From positions 631,964 to 695,963 of the forward strand of contig NZ_LCZJ02000033.1 in the NCBI RefSeq assembly GCF_001012825.1: a stretch of DNA of 64,000 nucleotides. Direction: 5' to 3'. This DNA comes from Paenibacillus etheri (lineage in GTDB: Bacteria; Bacillota; Bacilli; Paenibacillales; Paenibacillaceae). The notes under the pieces are model-generated. The model saw only the letters and a list, made by a program, of their open reading frames with translations. It ran no database searches and was not told the DNA's origin. Shown here piece by piece: positions 46,156 through 55,378 of the stretch; within the stretch, counting starts at the first letter, position 1; each line of letters opens with the position of its first letter. The position numbers and the translations under genes are program-made.

Positions 46156-46839
46156 ATGAACATACTGATCGTTGAGGATGACCGTAGTTTAAACAAAGGA
46201 ATCGCTCTCACTCTTTCTCAAAACGATGTGGTGATTCACCAAGCCTACGATCTTGCCGCGGCTGAGCATATTGTCACCACTCACCCTATCGATCTCATCA
46301 TTCTGGACATCAATCTGCCAGACGGCAGTGGGCTGGATTATTGTGAACAACTACGTAAGACCTCACGGGTACCCATAATATTCCTCACCGCTAACGATAT
46401 GGAATCCGACATTATCACCGGCTTTGGACTGGGAGGCGATGATTATATCACCAAACCGTTCAGTCTGATGGTTCTTCGCGCTAGAGTAATGGCGGTGCTT
46501 AGAAGAACGGATTCGCAATCCACTGGCAAAATAACATTAGGCCCGTTAGAACTCAATTTTGAGAACCTGGAGTACAGCAAATACAAACAACCACTCCAGT
46601 TGAGTAAAACCGAACAAAAACTGCTGCGGCTGCTGGTGACGAATATGGGCAACATTATGACCAGAGAACAACTAATAGACAAGATCTGGAGTACGGATGC
46701 CGAATTCGTAGATGAAAATGCATTGACAGTTGCCATTAAACGGCTGCGGGCTAAAATTGAGGACGACCCGGCAGCACCCAAATATATCAAGACCATCTAC
46801 GGACTGGGGTACATGTGGGCTGAAGGGCAAAAGTCATGA
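46156..46839 (+). CDS. OmpR-family response regulator
   Basis: 227 residues. Receiver domain with phosphoacceptor D51 (LIILDINLPDGSGLDY), TKPFS switch lysine, and winged-helix output domain (LSKTEQKLLRLLVTNMGNIMTREQLIDKIW, ending IYGLGYMW). Four-base overlap with the kinase gene. With the ABC genes that follow, this resembles bacitracin/peptide-sensing Bce-type or related resistance modules. Confidence 0.92.
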   Translation: MNILIVEDDRSLNKGIALTLSQNDVVIHQAYDLAAAEHIVTTHPIDLIILDINLPDGSGLDYCEQLRKTSRVPIIFLTANDMESDIITGFGLGGDDYITKPFSLMVLRARVMAVLRRTDSQSTGKITLGPLELNFENLEYSKYKQPLQLSKTEQKLLRLLVTNMGNIMTREQLIDKIWSTDAEFVDENALTVAIKRLRAKIEDDPAAPKYIKTIYGLGYMWAEGQKS

Positions 46840-47873
46840 ATACAAACGGAACCCCTCCCCATTTCAAGCAAATACATAGACCCTTTTTGTTGATCATTAT
46901 TATTCTCGTGGCATGTTTTATCGGAAGAATTATGTTTTGGTACGGGTTCGACCCGAATCTACTCCAGCTCGCTATTCTGTTCATCATCTGCCTGTTAGCA
47001 ACAGGAGCCACATGGGTATGGTTATGGAACCGCAGGACCGCGAATTATATGCAGACCTTGGATGCAGCGATTGAGCGGGCTATGCATGATCAGCCGCCAC
47101 TCACTAACTATGAAGAAACAGCACTGTCTTCGATGGAACATAAACTGAAGCGATATATAGGGATTGCTAAGACGAATGAGCGAATTATTCAAACCGAGAA
47201 AAACAAAATAAAAGAGCTAATCTCGGATATCTCCCATCAGACTAAGACTCCCCTCTCTAATATTATGGTATTCAGTCAGTTGCTGGAGGAGATACCCGGA
47301 CTAGATGAGAATGTCCGGTACTACGTCCAGCATATTCAAGCGCAGTCAGATAAATTGGATTGGCTAATCCAGTCTCTAATCAAATTATCACGGCTGGAAA
47401 CAGGAATGATCTCCCTGCAGCAGATGGAAGCTAAACCGCTCATTCAGACTTTGACCAAGGCGTTATCCCAAGTGTATGCGCAAGCAGAAAACAAACAAAT
47501 TACCATCAATATTGACTGCGGGACACATATCTTAGCCTGCCACGATGTCAAATGGACAAGTGAAGCTATATTCAACCTGTTGGAGAATGCTGTGAAATAT
47601 ACTCCGCATAGTGGACAAATTTCCATCCTAGCTGAAACCAATGAGATGTTTACCTGTATTCAGCTTACCGATACTGGTCTTGGAATCCCCAGTGAAGAAA
47701 TTCCCCACATCTTTAAGCGGTTCTACCGAGGGAAGCAGGCGCGTGAATTTGAGGGGGTCGGCATTGGATTGTTTTTATCCAGAGAGATTATCACGGCGCA
47801 AGGCGGTCATATCAAAGTCAGTTCTGAAGCCGGGAAAGGTACAACTTTCTCCGTTTTCCTACCCAAGAGATGA
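46836..47873 (+). CDS. Intramembrane-sensing histidine kinase
   Basis: 345 residues. Two membrane helices (about 17-35 and 43-64) separated by only seven or so external residues, no HAMP, then phosphoacceptor H134 in LISDISHQTKTPLSN and a complete ATPase domain (LLENAVKYTP, DTGLGI, GVGIGLFLS). Kinases of this shape usually sense through a partner ABC transporter, which fits the permease encoded downstream. Confidence 0.92.
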   Translation: MNTNGTPPHFKQIHRPFLLIIIILVACFIGRIMFWYGFDPNLLQLAILFIICLLATGATWVWLWNRRTANYMQTLDAAIERAMHDQPPLTNYEETALSSMEHKLKRYIGIAKTNERIIQTEKNKIKELISDISHQTKTPLSNIMVFSQLLEEIPGLDENVRYYVQHIQAQSDKLDWLIQSLIKLSRLETGMISLQQMEAKPLIQTLTKALSQVYAQAENKQITINIDCGTHILACHDVKWTSEAIFNLLENAVKYTPHSGQISILAETNEMFTCIQLTDTGLGIPSEEIPHIFKRFYRGKQAREFEGVGIGLFLSREIITAQGGHIKVSSEAGKGTTFSVFLPKR

Positions 47874-47975
47874 AATAGAATGTGTCATTATGGTCAGAAT
47901 TCAGACACTCTCCTGTCAGATTGATTTGCTACTCTTGGAACATAGTAAAAAAGATTTCGTAGGAGGGAAAGAGTT

Positions 47976-48674
47976 ATGCCTATTTTACAGACAGAAAGTT
48001 TAAAAAAACACTATGGAAAGATCGGCTCTAGCGTTAAGGCTCTGGACGGCGTATCGCTGACGGTGGAAAAAGGAGAGTTTGTCGCCATCGTCGGTACCAG
48101 CGGCAGCGGTAAAAGTACCCTTCTTCATATGCTTGGCGGACTGGACCGAGCAACAGAGGGCAAGGTTTACGTGGACGGGAACGATATTTTTGCGATGAGT
48201 GATGAGAAGCTGACCATTTTTCGCCGCAGATCGGTGGGGTTTGTATTTCAGAACTATAATTTGGTACCCATACTAAATGTGCGGGAGAATATTGTGCTGC
48301 CCATTGAACTGGACGGTGGCAAAATTGACGAAGCTTATCTTGATCTGATCATCCGCACTTTAGGCTTGCAGGAGAAGATAAATACTCTACCTTCTAATCT
48401 GTCTGGTGGGCAGCAGCAACGGGTGGCAATAGCCAGAGCATTGGCGACCAAACCTTCAATCATCTTAGCAGATGAACCTACAGGTAATCTGGACAGCAAG
48501 ACAAGTCAGGAAGTGCTGATTCTGCTGAAGCAGATGAGCGAGAAATTCAATCAGACCATCGTGATGATCACACACAATGAACAGATTGCCCAAACGGCTG
48601 ACCGGATAATCCGTATTGAAGATGGTATTATTTTCACTGGTCAATCCCGTAGCTCTGGAGTGAGTCAGCCATGA
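47976..48674 (+). CDS. ABC transporter ATP-binding protein (MacB/BceA-type)
   Basis: 232 residues. Walker [10 protein letters not shown], signature [19 protein letters not shown], Walker [14 protein letters not shown]-loop MITHN. AGGAGGG precedes the ATG. The 102-base gap after the kinase could hold a separate promoter; an inverted repeat GTGTC...GACAC (47882-47908) is there. Overlaps the permease by four bases (ATGA). Confidence 0.93.
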   Translation: MPILQTESLKKHYGKIGSSVKALDGVSLTVEKGEFVAIVGTSGSGKSTLLHMLGGLDRATEGKVYVDGNDIFAMSDEKLTIFRRRSVGFVFQNYNLVPILNVRENIVLPIELDGGKIDEAYLDLIIRTLGLQEKINTLPSNLSGGQQQRVAIARALATKPSIILADEPTGNLDSKTSQEVLILLKQMSEKFNQTIVMITHNEQIAQTADRIIRIEDGIIFTGQSRSSGVSQP

Positions 48675-51208
48675 TCAGCACAAATAACCGGAAGACCATT
48701 ACTGCTTTAGCTAAAAAAAGCCTCAAAGCCAACCGGGCTCGCAATTTCACTATCATCTGTGCCATCGTACTGACTACGCTTTTGATCACAGCTGTATTTA
48801 CATTGGCACTCAGTATTAACCAATCGATGCAACGCGCACAAATGCAGACTACCGGCAGTGATTATCATGGAAGCTTCAAATATCTGAATCCTGCTGAGTT
48901 GGAGAAGCTGAAGAATCACCCATCCATCAAATCGTATGGTGTCTTCCTTAAGGTTGGCGATATAAGCACCAGTCTGTTCAAGAATAACCGGGTAGAGGTC
49001 CTTCGAATTGACGAGAATTTTGCCAAACACGGATTTATCAACTTTATAGCTGGCGGACTGCCCTCCCAAGAGAATGAAATCGTCCTAAATACTTGGGTGC
49101 TTGACTTGCTTGGAGCAAAATATGAGTTAGGTCAGACTGTGAAGCTGGATATAGACACGGGTGAAAAAGTCATAAGTCAAGACTTTAAGCTCTCCGGATA
49201 TTACGAAGCCGATCAAAATTTGGCGATGTCAGGATTGGCTTTTGTATCAGAAGCATTTACACAGAAGAACATTTCCCATACTGACCCGGACATCTCTGAA
49301 GCAACGGGTTCTTATGTGAACACCGCAGGTCTGGGGGTGATGTTTAACAATTCTTATAATATTGAAAAGAAGGTACAAAAGATTTTGACGGACACTGACC
49401 TAGATGTGCCCTATGGTGTAAATCCGGCTTATACAAGTGTCTCTCTCTCCGAGAATCTAATGAATATCGTTCCTTATGGAATTGTCATTCTTATCACAAT
49501 GCTGAGCGGCTATTTGCTGATCTACAATATCTTTTTTATTTCCGTCGTTCGGGATGTGAAATTTTATGGGCTGCTAAAGACCATCGGTACCACACCCCGA
49601 CAACTGAAAAAGATCATCTCGATTCAGGCCCGCTCACTTTATCTCTTCGCGCTCCCCTTTGGATTAGGGTTGGGATATTTGCTCGGTCTACTGCTTCTCC
49701 CCATGGCGACCTCAATTTCAAGCATTTCTACCGATAATGTCTATTCTGTTAGCCCGTGGATATTTATTGGTGCAGCAGCATTCTCGTATATAACAGTTTG
49801 GATTGCCGCAAGCAAGCCAGGCCGGATGGCCTCGCGAACCTCGCCGGTAGAGGCTGTAAAATTTGCAGGAGTCAGCAACGGTGGAAAACGGAAAGCCAAA
49901 AAAACAAAACATGGCGCAAAACTTCACAACATGGCGTTCTCCAACCTGTTCAGAAGCAAAAAGAAGCTGATCTTGATGCTCTCTTCACTCTCCTTGAGTA
50001 TCATCTTGTTCAGTACCATTTTCACAGTAATTTCATCACTGGATGTGAATAAATATCTGGGTGCCTTTATCTCCGGTGATTTTGTGGTTCAGAATGAAGT
50101 GCTAGTCAGTATTACAGGGCCTCGAGACGGTGATCCATATAAGCTTTCAGAGGAATTCGCCAACAATCTAAGTAAAATTGACGGTGTAGAAAGTGTTGAT
50201 AAGGTTTACCACAGATATGTTCCATATCCTGTCGATGATGCTATCCGGGCTATTTTAGAGCCGTTGGCCGCTGCCGTTGACCCACATCCTTATCTTCTCT
50301 CCACTTTAGATAAGGGGGGTATGATCTACATTCATTTATATGGATTAGATCCAGGCTGGTATGATCTTGTGGACAAGGATATTATTGAAGGGGAGTTTAA
50401 CAGGCAGAAGTTTGCTTCAGGAAAATATGCGGTCATAGCTGAGGCCATGTTTATAGAAGAAGATAGCTACCGCACCTATTATCATCCTGGAGATACAATC
50501 ACTTTCGGGAAGTCGGGGAAGTCTTATGAAGTGATGGCGGTATTAAAATATGATGCGGTATATGCTGCAACTACTAAATCATTCTCCATGTTAGGCTATA
50601 ATGCTTTCCTCCCTGCTTTAGAACTACAGAAGGAATTGCCGAAGGGTACAGATCCAGCCAATATCGTTTCAGCCACACTACATGTCGATCCAGATAAAAT
50701 GGATTTAATAGAACAAGCAGCCAAGGCTCTAACAGATTCGACAAATGAATTATCCTTGAAATCCAGGGAGGATTACAAGGAGGAGCTCGGTGGATTCATT
50801 CGCATTTTTCAAACCGTTGGGTACGGACTTAGCCTGGTCATTGCTCTAATCGGGGTGTTGAATTATATCAACACTGTACTCACCGGGGTAGTCTCACGCC
50901 GCAATGAATTTGCCATGCTGGAGAGTATTGGCATGACCAAAAAGCAGCTAAAACGTATGCTGATCCTTGAAGGACTCTACACCGTGCTGCTAACCGTCCT
51001 TATAACCTCAACATTAGGTGTATTCCTGACCTATAACCTTTCCAAAAGCATCACGGAAAATATGGCCTTTATGGTATTTCAGATGAGTTGGTTGCCTTTT
51101 ATCCTCACTGTTCCTGTTTTATTAACCATCGCTTACTCAGTAACACTAAAAGCTTATAAGACCTTATGCCAAGCATCGATTGTGGAACGGCTGAGAGAAA
51201 CCGAGTAA
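48671..51208 (+). CDS. FtsX-type ABC permease
   Basis: 845 residues. One N-terminal helix, a large extracytoplasmic domain (about 50-260), an FtsX core of three helices (about 270-390), a fourth helix (about 430-455), a second external domain (about 460-690) and a final FtsX core. It is longer than the usual BceB (about 650 residues, one large loop) and has two external domains, more like MacB-pair or peptide-resistance permeases. Works with the preceding ATPase. Confidence 0.9.
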   Translation: MISTNNRKTITALAKKSLKANRARNFTIICAIVLTTLLITAVFTLALSINQSMQRAQMQTTGSDYHGSFKYLNPAELEKLKNHPSIKSYGVFLKVGDISTSLFKNNRVEVLRIDENFAKHGFINFIAGGLPSQENEIVLNTWVLDLLGAKYELGQTVKLDIDTGEKVISQDFKLSGYYEADQNLAMSGLAFVSEAFTQKNISHTDPDISEATGSYVNTAGLGVMFNNSYNIEKKVQKILTDTDLDVPYGVNPAYTSVSLSENLMNIVPYGIVILITMLSGYLLIYNIFFISVVRDVKFYGLLKTIGTTPRQLKKIISIQARSLYLFALPFGLGLGYLLGLLLLPMATSISSISTDNVYSVSPWIFIGAAAFSYITVWIAASKPGRMASRTSPVEAVKFAGVSNGGKRKAKKTKHGAKLHNMAFSNLFRSKKKLILMLSSLSLSIILFSTIFTVISSLDVNKYLGAFISGDFVVQNEVLVSITGPRDGDPYKLSEEFANNLSKIDGVESVDKVYHRYVPYPVDDAIRAILEPLAAAVDPHPYLLSTLDKGGMIYIHLYGLDPGWYDLVDKDIIEGEFNRQKFASGKYAVIAEAMFIEEDSYRTYYHPGDTITFGKSGKSYEVMAVLKYDAVYAATTKSFSMLGYNAFLPALELQKELPKGTDPANIVSATLHVDPDKMDLIEQAAKALTDSTNELSLKSREDYKEELGGFIRIFQTVGYGLSLVIALIGVLNYINTVLTGVVSRRNEFAMLESIGMTKKQLKRMLILEGLYTVLLTVLITSTLGVFLTYNLSKSITENMAFMVFQMSWLPFILTVPVLLTIAYSVTLKAYKTLCQASIVERLRETE

Positions 51209-51232
51209 CAGGGAGCACATCATTCCTTATAT

Positions 51233-51272
51233 AAAAAAGGCAGGCCTGCGATTATCGCTGGGTCTGCCTTCT
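51233..51272. terminator. Bidirectional terminator
   Basis: Stem AAGGCAG / CTGCCTT with further inner pairs, between the convergent FtsX permease and MetQ genes; T-run on the minus-strand side. Confidence 0.82.
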
Positions 51273-51293
51273 GTTTATAAATCCATATTGTTC

Positions 51294-52121
51294 TTATTTA
51301 AAAGCAGGCAACGCAATATCCGCATAATTATCTTCAAGGAATTTCTTCACTTCTGGTCCACTAATCCGTTTAGCTAGCTTCTGGATTGCATCAGAGTCCT
51401 TGTTGTCTTCACGCGCAACCAAGGTGATCGTGAATTCAGAATCTGCGCCTTCAGTAATCAGTGCATCTTTCTTCGGTGTCAATCCAAGCGGACTCGCATA
51501 AGCCGGAGTCATTGCCACTAGATCTCCATCATCCAGCATACGCGCCAACATTAATAGATCTACTTCCTCAAACTTAAAGTTTTTTGGATTCTCAGTAATG
51601 TCTGCTTGTGTAGCCTTAATGCCTACGCCTTCTTTTAGCTTAATCAAATCGGCTGCAGCAAACATTTGTAAAGAACGGCCGATATTTGAAGGGTCATTAG
51701 CCATTACAAGTGTTGCTCCTTCAGGAAGATCCGCAACATTCTTGTAACGCTTGGAGTATCCACCGTAAATAGCGTCATAGACAGGCTGTACCTCTACCAG
51801 ATTGGAGCCTTTGCTCTCGTTAAATTGCTTCATATAAGGAACGTGTTGGAAAAAGTTAGCGTCTACCTCTTTATTCGCCAAAGCCTCATTAGGCTGCACA
51901 TTGTCAGACAGCACAACGATTTCAAGATCAATACCATCTTCCTTCAAAAGCGGTTTCACAATATCCAGAATTTCCGTCATAGGTGGAATCAAAGTAGCAA
52001 TCTTTAATTTGGTTAGCTCATCGCTGCCTTTTGCAGAATTGTTCTCTGCTGCTTTATTAGAGCCACAACCCGCTACGACCAATACCATTAACATAAGCAC
52101 AAGTATCATTGATTTTTTCAT
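51294..52121 (-). CDS. metQ: MetQ/NlpA-type binding lipoprotein
   Basis: 275 residues from the ATG at 52121 (MKKSMILVLML), with GGGGGTTAG upstream; an earlier ATG at 52157 has no site. Lipobox VVAGC (C19). NlpA fold with the usual LKIATLIPPMTEILDIVKPLL opening and VDANFFQHVPYMKQFN motif. It binds D/L-methionine or a related amino acid. Last gene of metN-metI-metQ. Confidence 0.9.
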   Translation of the reverse strand: MKKSMILVLMLMVLVVAGCGSNKAAENNSAKGSDELTKLKIATLIPPMTEILDIVKPLLKEDGIDLEIVVLSDNVQPNEALANKEVDANFFQHVPYMKQFNESKGSNLVEVQPVYDAIYGGYSKRYKNVADLPEGATLVMANDPSNIGRSLQMFAAADLIKLKEGVGIKATQADITENPKNFKFEEVDLLMLARMLDDGDLVAMTPAYASPLGLTPKKDALITEGADSEFTITLVAREDNKDSDAIQKLAKRISGPEVKKFLEDNYADIALPAFK

Positions 52122-52186
52122 TACTACTACTAACCCCCAGTTTATATAGTTAACCATTTTGTATTACAAATATTTGATGTACAGGA

Positions 52187-52849
52187 TCAACGCTTATCTA
52201 ACAGCCGTGAGATCGTCCCTCCAGTGAATTGCACCAACTGAACCAATACAATCATCACAATAATCGCATAGATCATCACTTCAGTCTCAAAACGCTGATA
52301 TCCATAACGGATGGCAAAATCGCCAACCCCGCCCCCTCCAACAACCCCCATTACGGTCGAGTAAGAGATAAAACTAATGGTAGAGGTAGTAAGTCCGAGC
52401 ACTAGACCCGAACGAGCCTCTACATACAGGAATTTAAAGATCAACCCAAGCTTCGAGGCTCCCATAGACAACGCCGCTTCTATGACTCCTTTAGGAACCT
52501 CCAGCAAAGATTGCTCTACCAGACGAGAGTAATAAGCAATGGCAACAATGGATAACGGAACCGTAGCTGCCATTGTTCCAATCGCAGTTCCGACAAGGAA
52601 TCGAGTGACCGGAATGAGTGCAACGACAAGCAACAGGAATGGAAACGAACGGATAATATTTACGATGCTGTTGAGCACCAGTGACAATGTTTTATTCTCA
52701 TAGAGCTGCCCTTTTCGGCAAAAAAACAACAACGTCCCGAGCGGAAGCCCCAGCAGCAGTGCTGCTCCAACAGAAATACCGACCATTATAAAAGTTTCCC
52801 CGATCGATTCCCACATCTGTGCCTGATATTGAAGTACACTATCAAACAT
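52187..52849 (-). CDS. metI: MetI-type ABC permease
   Basis: 220 residues from the ATG at 52849 (CGGGGGAAA upstream), overlapping the metN stop by eight bases; the longer frame to 52924 lies inside metN. Five membrane helices and the EAA loop EAALSMGASKLGLIFKFLYVEA. Typical MetI length. Confidence 0.9.
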   Translation of the reverse strand: MFDSVLQYQAQMWESIGETFIMVGISVGAALLLGLPLGTLLFFCRKGQLYENKTLSLVLNSIVNIIRSFPFLLLVVALIPVTRFLVGTAIGTMAATVPLSIVAIAYYSRLVEQSLLEVPKGVIEAALSMGASKLGLIFKFLYVEARSGLVLGLTTSTISFISYSTVMGVVGGGGVGDFAIRYGYQRFETEVMIYAIIVMIVLVQLVQFTGGTISRLLDKR

Positions 52850-53627
52850 GAGTTTCCCCCGCTTTACCCAGAATTTGATCCCGATAAGAACCAGTACGGA
52901 CTGCAGCAGGTCGGAAATCACCATCTTGGCGAGAGAAGGAATCTACGATTCGCCCCTTTTCCATCACCGATACGTGAGTGCATAAGCTTTTGACAACATC
53001 CATCTCATGCGTAACAATCACTACCGTAACCCCAAGGCCCCCATTAATATCCTTCAGGACATCCAGAATATCCGCAGTTGTTCCTGGATCTAGTGAAGAT
53101 GTTGGTTCGTCACATAGCAATAGTCCTGGACTGTTCGAAAGCGCCCGGGCGATCGCCACCCGTTGTCGTTGTCCTCCACTTAGCTGTGCAGGATATTGCT
53201 CTGCCTTATCAGCCAATCCGACAAAATCGAGACATTCCTTCACCCGCTTCATCCGTTCACGCTTCGGCACCCCTGCCAATTCCAGTGGGATCGAAATATT
53301 GCGGCTTACCGTGACGTTATTGACCAGATTAAATTGCTGAAAAATCATCCCAATCTTTTCCCTAGCTTTCCGTAGCTGTTTACTCGGCATTTCGGTTAAA
53401 TTATGCCCATCTACGGTGACTGTCCCTTGATCCGGCTTTTCCAGCAGATTAATCAATCGCAGCAGTGTGGATTTCCCTGCTCCGCTTTCACCAATAACCC
53501 CGTGAATTGATCCTTTCTTCACATCAAGCGATACATCATCCACCGCCTGATACATGCCGTCCTTCAGCTTGAATCCTTTGCTCACCCGACTCAGCGATAG
53601 GATCGCAAACTCCCCCTTCCTTTCCAT
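52842..53627 (-). CDS. metN: MetN-type ATPase without the C-terminal regulatory domain
   Basis: 261 residues. Walker A GESGAGKST, signature [19 protein letters not shown], Walker B LLLCDEPTSSLDP, H-loop VTHEMDVV. Typical MetN proteins have about 340 residues with a C-terminal ACT-like NIL domain that binds methionine and inhibits transport. This one ends shortly after the ATPase domain (RDQILGKAGETHV), so that control should be absent. ATG at 53627 with AGAAGG upstream at a slightly long distance. First gene of the operon; no S-box is visible in front. Confidence 0.85.
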   Translation of the reverse strand: MERKGEFAILSLSRVSKGFKLKDGMYQAVDDVSLDVKKGSIHGVIGESGAGKSTLLRLINLLEKPDQGTVTVDGHNLTEMPSKQLRKAREKIGMIFQQFNLVNNVTVSRNISIPLELAGVPKRERMKRVKECLDFVGLADKAEQYPAQLSGGQRQRVAIARALSNSPGLLLCDEPTSSLDPGTTADILDVLKDINGGLGVTVVIVTHEMDVVKSLCTHVSVMEKGRIVDSFSRQDGDFRPAAVRTGSYRDQILGKAGETHV

Positions 53628-53915
53628 TTATTCTGAAACCTTCTAAGAAAAGGTTTGTACTATAATTATTGAAAAACTGTTTTATTAAAAATCTCTTTAA
53701 ATAATAAGGTATTTTATGTTCTGTGTCACCATTTTTATTTAAATGGTATATCAGAAAATAAGATTAACGCATAAAAGCCCTTTATACCGGACTATTTTTA
53801 CTTGTTTATCTCTCAATAAATGACTGAACTTAATCCCACTTTAAATCAGGATTCTCCTGTTACCTAACTCCTAAACCCCTGTTACATCTATTTCAAGAAC
53901 TAGATCGCCACGCAC
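53628..53915. other. AT-rich intergenic region before metN
   Basis: About 290 AT-rich bases between metN and the terminator of the nucleoside operon. Only a small inverted repeat (AAACCTT / AAGGTTT at 53636-53656) just before metN is visible. No SAM riboswitch (S-box) or T-box core sequence and no gene were found. Confidence 0.5.
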
Positions 53916-53952
53916 AAAAAAGGATGTCTAAGCCAGGTAGCTTAAGACATCC
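53916..53952 (-). terminator. Terminator of the nucleoside operon
   Basis: Minus strand: GGATGTCTTAAGC / GCTTAGACATCC followed by six T residues, 26 bases after the ADP-ribosylglycohydrolase-family stop. Confidence 0.88.
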
Positions 53953-53977
53953 CTTAATTCTTTTCATATTCCTTGAT

Positions 53978-55375
53978 TTAAGACTTTCCGTCAAGCTCCC
54001 CACGAATCTTCAAGAACACCTGATAGCTGCGCTCCGCACATTCCGAAATCGCTATCGGATGGAACCCGGGCAGATCCGCATATAGCGTATCATGAAGCGG
54101 TTCAATCCATGAAGCCGGCAACACACTTGCTCCTAGCTTTGCTCCCATAATAGAGCCGACAGTAGCCCCGTTACAGTCTGTGTCCATTCCTCCGTATACG
54201 GAAGTAACGACCGCTTTTTCGAAATCATTTCCGCCATAGACCAGCGAAGCAGCTACAAGAGCAGCATTATTATTGGTGTGCACCGCATCATAATGGCTGA
54301 ATGTATCCCAAATCTTACTTACCAACTCCCGCTCACTTTTGGCCTTCTGCGCGATATCTATACCTCGTAGAACGTCACTTGCCAGACGACTGGTACTAGG
54401 GATTTCGCTGAGACCAATCTCCAGGATACGCTCGTTATTTTGTTCAGCAAAAGCCGCCGATATCATCGCCGCATTAAACATTTCACCATAAATTCCGTTC
54501 TTCACATGTGAAAAAGAAGCGTCGCGCCAGCCTAACTCTGCCGCAAGCTCAGGATAGCCAGCCGCACCATAAGCCAGTCCATCTGCGCGTATAGCCGCAC
54601 CGATCCACTCCCGGTACGGATTTAAGTGCATCCGCACTCTTTCCTGCCGCACCAGCCAATCCGCAGGCTTCTCCCCATGCAGATGAGACGTCTCCTGTGC
54701 AAAATTCATATACGACTGTGTTTCCGCCGTACATACCTGAGCGTATGTCAGATGTTTATGCCAAAGCTTTCCGATATCCCAAGAATCCCAGTCCAGCCCC
54801 TTCTGCTCCAGCAGCATAAGACCCAGAACCGTGTAACGAATATCATCATCGCTCTCCATAAACTTAATAGTCTCTTGGGTACTAGCATAAGTCCAATCGC
54901 TTAAGCCAAGGCCATATTCCGCCTCTGCCCGCGAATGCCCAGGTGTATAGCCAGTAATTGGCCATGCATCCGCACCACGGAACCACAGCTCAATATTCTC
55001 CCAGCCCGGACGTCCATCTTTACCGTATAGGTAGTCCCAATACTCCAATGGTTTTCCGAGTGCACACCCAACGCTTCTACCCAGCCAAGCCCCATAGAAC
55101 TTGTCTCTCCACTCCGCTTCGCTCCATTCCGCATGCAGCTTGCGTGGACCTTCTGGACGTAGACGATGAATCTCCTCTAGTGAGGATGGCTCTTCATAAG
55201 GAAAGTCCTCGGCAATCGTGAGCTCCATCAACTCGTTGTAAACTTGCATCAGCTTGATCTCATCGTCACCTGCAGCAGCTAGTTTATCTGCGAAGCCATC
55301 GATCTTGCAGCCTTCTTCGCCACGTTGAACCAATTCAAACTGAACCGTCTCCTGAAGTCTCTCCCATCCTGCCAT
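53978..55375 (-). CDS. ADP-ribosylglycohydrolase-family protein
   Basis: 465 residues. The family fold starts at about residue 90 (FYGAWLGRSVGCALGKPLEY), with the metal-ligand blocks ESDDDIRYTVLGLMLLE (in place of the more usual TDDT) and GGMDTDCNGATVGSIMGAKLG. An N-terminal extension of about 85 residues is unassigned. Family members remove ADP-ribose from arginine or other acceptors or hydrolyse small ribosides. Three bases after a nucleoside hydrolase and at the end of a nucleoside-uptake operon, so a role in breaking down imported ribosides or ADP-ribose compounds is more likely than protein de-ADP-ribosylation. This is inferred. Confidence 0.85.
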   Translation of the reverse strand: MAGWERLQETVQFELVQRGEEGCKIDGFADKLAAAGDDEIKLMQVYNELMELTIAEDFPYEEPSSLEEIHRLRPEGPRKLHAEWSEAEWRDKFYGAWLGRSVGCALGKPLEYWDYLYGKDGRPGWENIELWFRGADAWPITGYTPGHSRAEAEYGLGLSDWTYASTQETIKFMESDDDIRYTVLGLMLLEQKGLDWDSWDIGKLWHKHLTYAQVCTAETQSYMNFAQETSHLHGEKPADWLVRQERVRMHLNPYREWIGAAIRADGLAYGAAGYPELAAELGWRDASFSHVKNGIYGEMFNAAMISAAFAEQNNERILEIGLSEIPSTSRLASDVLRGIDIAQKAKSERELVSKIWDTFSHYDAVHTNNNAALVAASLVYGGNDFEKAVVTSVYGGMDTDCNGATVGSIMGAKLGASVLPASWIEPLHDTLYADLPGFHPIAISECAERSYQVFLKIRGELDGKS

Positions 55376-55378
55376 AGG

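Noticed and set aside
47882-47908. GTGTC...GACAC inverted repeat before the ABC genes as a response-regulator site
   Set aside because: Only five-base arms with a 17-base gap; too weak to claim as an operator, so mentioned only in the ATPase entry.
53628-53915. SAM riboswitch expected before metNIQ
   Set aside because: The conserved S-box core sequence was looked for on the minus strand and is not present.
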